From positions 1 to 12,386 of the forward strand of contig CAJPTT010000028.1 of the NCBI GenBank assembly GCA_905373565.1: a stretch of 12,386 nucleotides of DNA, in the 5' to 3' direction. A model generated the notes under the pieces. That model did not search any database, was not told the origin of the DNA, and saw only the letters and a program-made list of their open reading frames with translations. Both the position numbers and the translations under genes were made by a program. The stretch comes from an uncultured Treponema sp. (GTDB lineage Bacteria; Spirochaetota; Spirochaetia; Treponematales; Treponemataceae). The first letter of the stretch is position 1; every line of letters starts with the position of its first letter. Below are positions 12,184 to 12,386 of this stretch, one piece after another.

Positions 12184-12386
12184 ATGAACTTTGTACACAC
12201 GCCGGTTTTATTACAGGAATGCCTGGAATTACTTGCTCCGGAAACATCCGATCCGCTTCTTATCGATGGAACATTAGGCGAAGGCGGCCACAGTGAGGCC
12301 TTTTTAACTCACTTTCCACAGTTAAAGATTATCGGTATCGATGCCGACCCTGTCATTCAAGCAAAGGCAAAAGTACGGCTTGCTCC
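12184..12386 (+). CDS. rsmH: 16S rRNA (cytosine(1402)-N(4))-methyltransferase RsmH, N-terminal part
   Basis: RsmH (MraW) uses S-adenosylmethionine to methylate N4 of C1402 in 16S rRNA, tuning the ribosomal P site. Only the first 67 codons are in the window and the frame stays open at its end; the complete protein is normally about 300-330 residues. The start MNFVHTPVLLQECLELL matches the family N-terminus. The SAM-binding motif DGTLGEGGHSEAFL (29-42) and GIDADP (51-56) are visible. ATG 12184 lies 5 bases after the mraZ stop with no Shine-Dalgarno sequence near it, so its translation probably depends on coupling to mraZ. The overlapping ATG at 12180 is in another frame. Confidence 0.93.
   Translation, partial: MNFVHTPVLLQECLELLAPETSDPLLIDGTLGEGGHSEAFLTHFPQLKIIGIDADPVIQAKAKVRLA

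Overview
The window looks like chromosomal DNA of a spirochaete, most likely a Treponema of moderate GC content. The basis is the run TPR lipoprotein-like/periplasmic protein - CorC/TlyC - YbeY - 7TM-HD - PhoH, which from memory matches the arrangement in treponemes, together with the mraZ-rsmH start of a division/cell-wall cluster. This assignment is inference; no rRNA or other marker gene is present. Nothing looks like a phage, a transposase or a CRISPR array.

Layout. Positions 1-126 hold a terminator-like hairpin from an upstream + strand unit and a promoter for a long-chain acyl-CoA/acyl-ACP synthetase (127-2049, +). That gene converges with a long minus-strand unit. Read in its own direction from the right, the unit is ferritin (own promoter), PhoH-family ATPase, 7TM-HD (PgpH-type) membrane protein, YbeY endoribonuclease, CorC/TlyC CBS protein, an exported TPR protein and an unrecognised 194-residue protein. 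Spacings inside it are short (54, 1, 2, 11 and 38 bases), so co-transcription is likely. It joins the phoH-pgpH-ybeY order known from Firmicutes to the ybeZ-ybeY-corC order known from Proteobacteria. Upstream of ferritin is a separate minus-strand CPA2-type cation/proton antiporter (10177-11403) with its own promoter and a weak terminator-like hairpin behind it.

The 325-base gap between the antiporter and mraZ is the most regulatory-looking part of the window. It holds a sigma70-type promoter facing each way, an inverted repeat in the antiporter leader, a 15-bp inverted repeat (one mismatch) around a 59-base spacer, a perfect 10-bp palindrome inside the mraZ promoter, and 10-bp-spaced tandem repeats that fill the mraZ leader and run over its ribosome binding site and GTG start. 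These repeats match the architecture of known MraZ operators, so mraZ probably controls itself and rsmH here. The window ends inside rsmH.

Functional themes are ribosome/RNA maturation (YbeY, PhoH, RsmH), envelope, ion and nucleotide-second-messenger homeostasis (CorC, PgpH-like, antiporter), iron storage (ferritin), lipid activation (acyl-CoA synthetase) and entry into cell division (MraZ). No wholly new system is evident. The best leads are the MraZ operator/RBS overlap, the unexplained 15-bp inverted repeat, and the TPR protein with an unassigned C-terminal domain.
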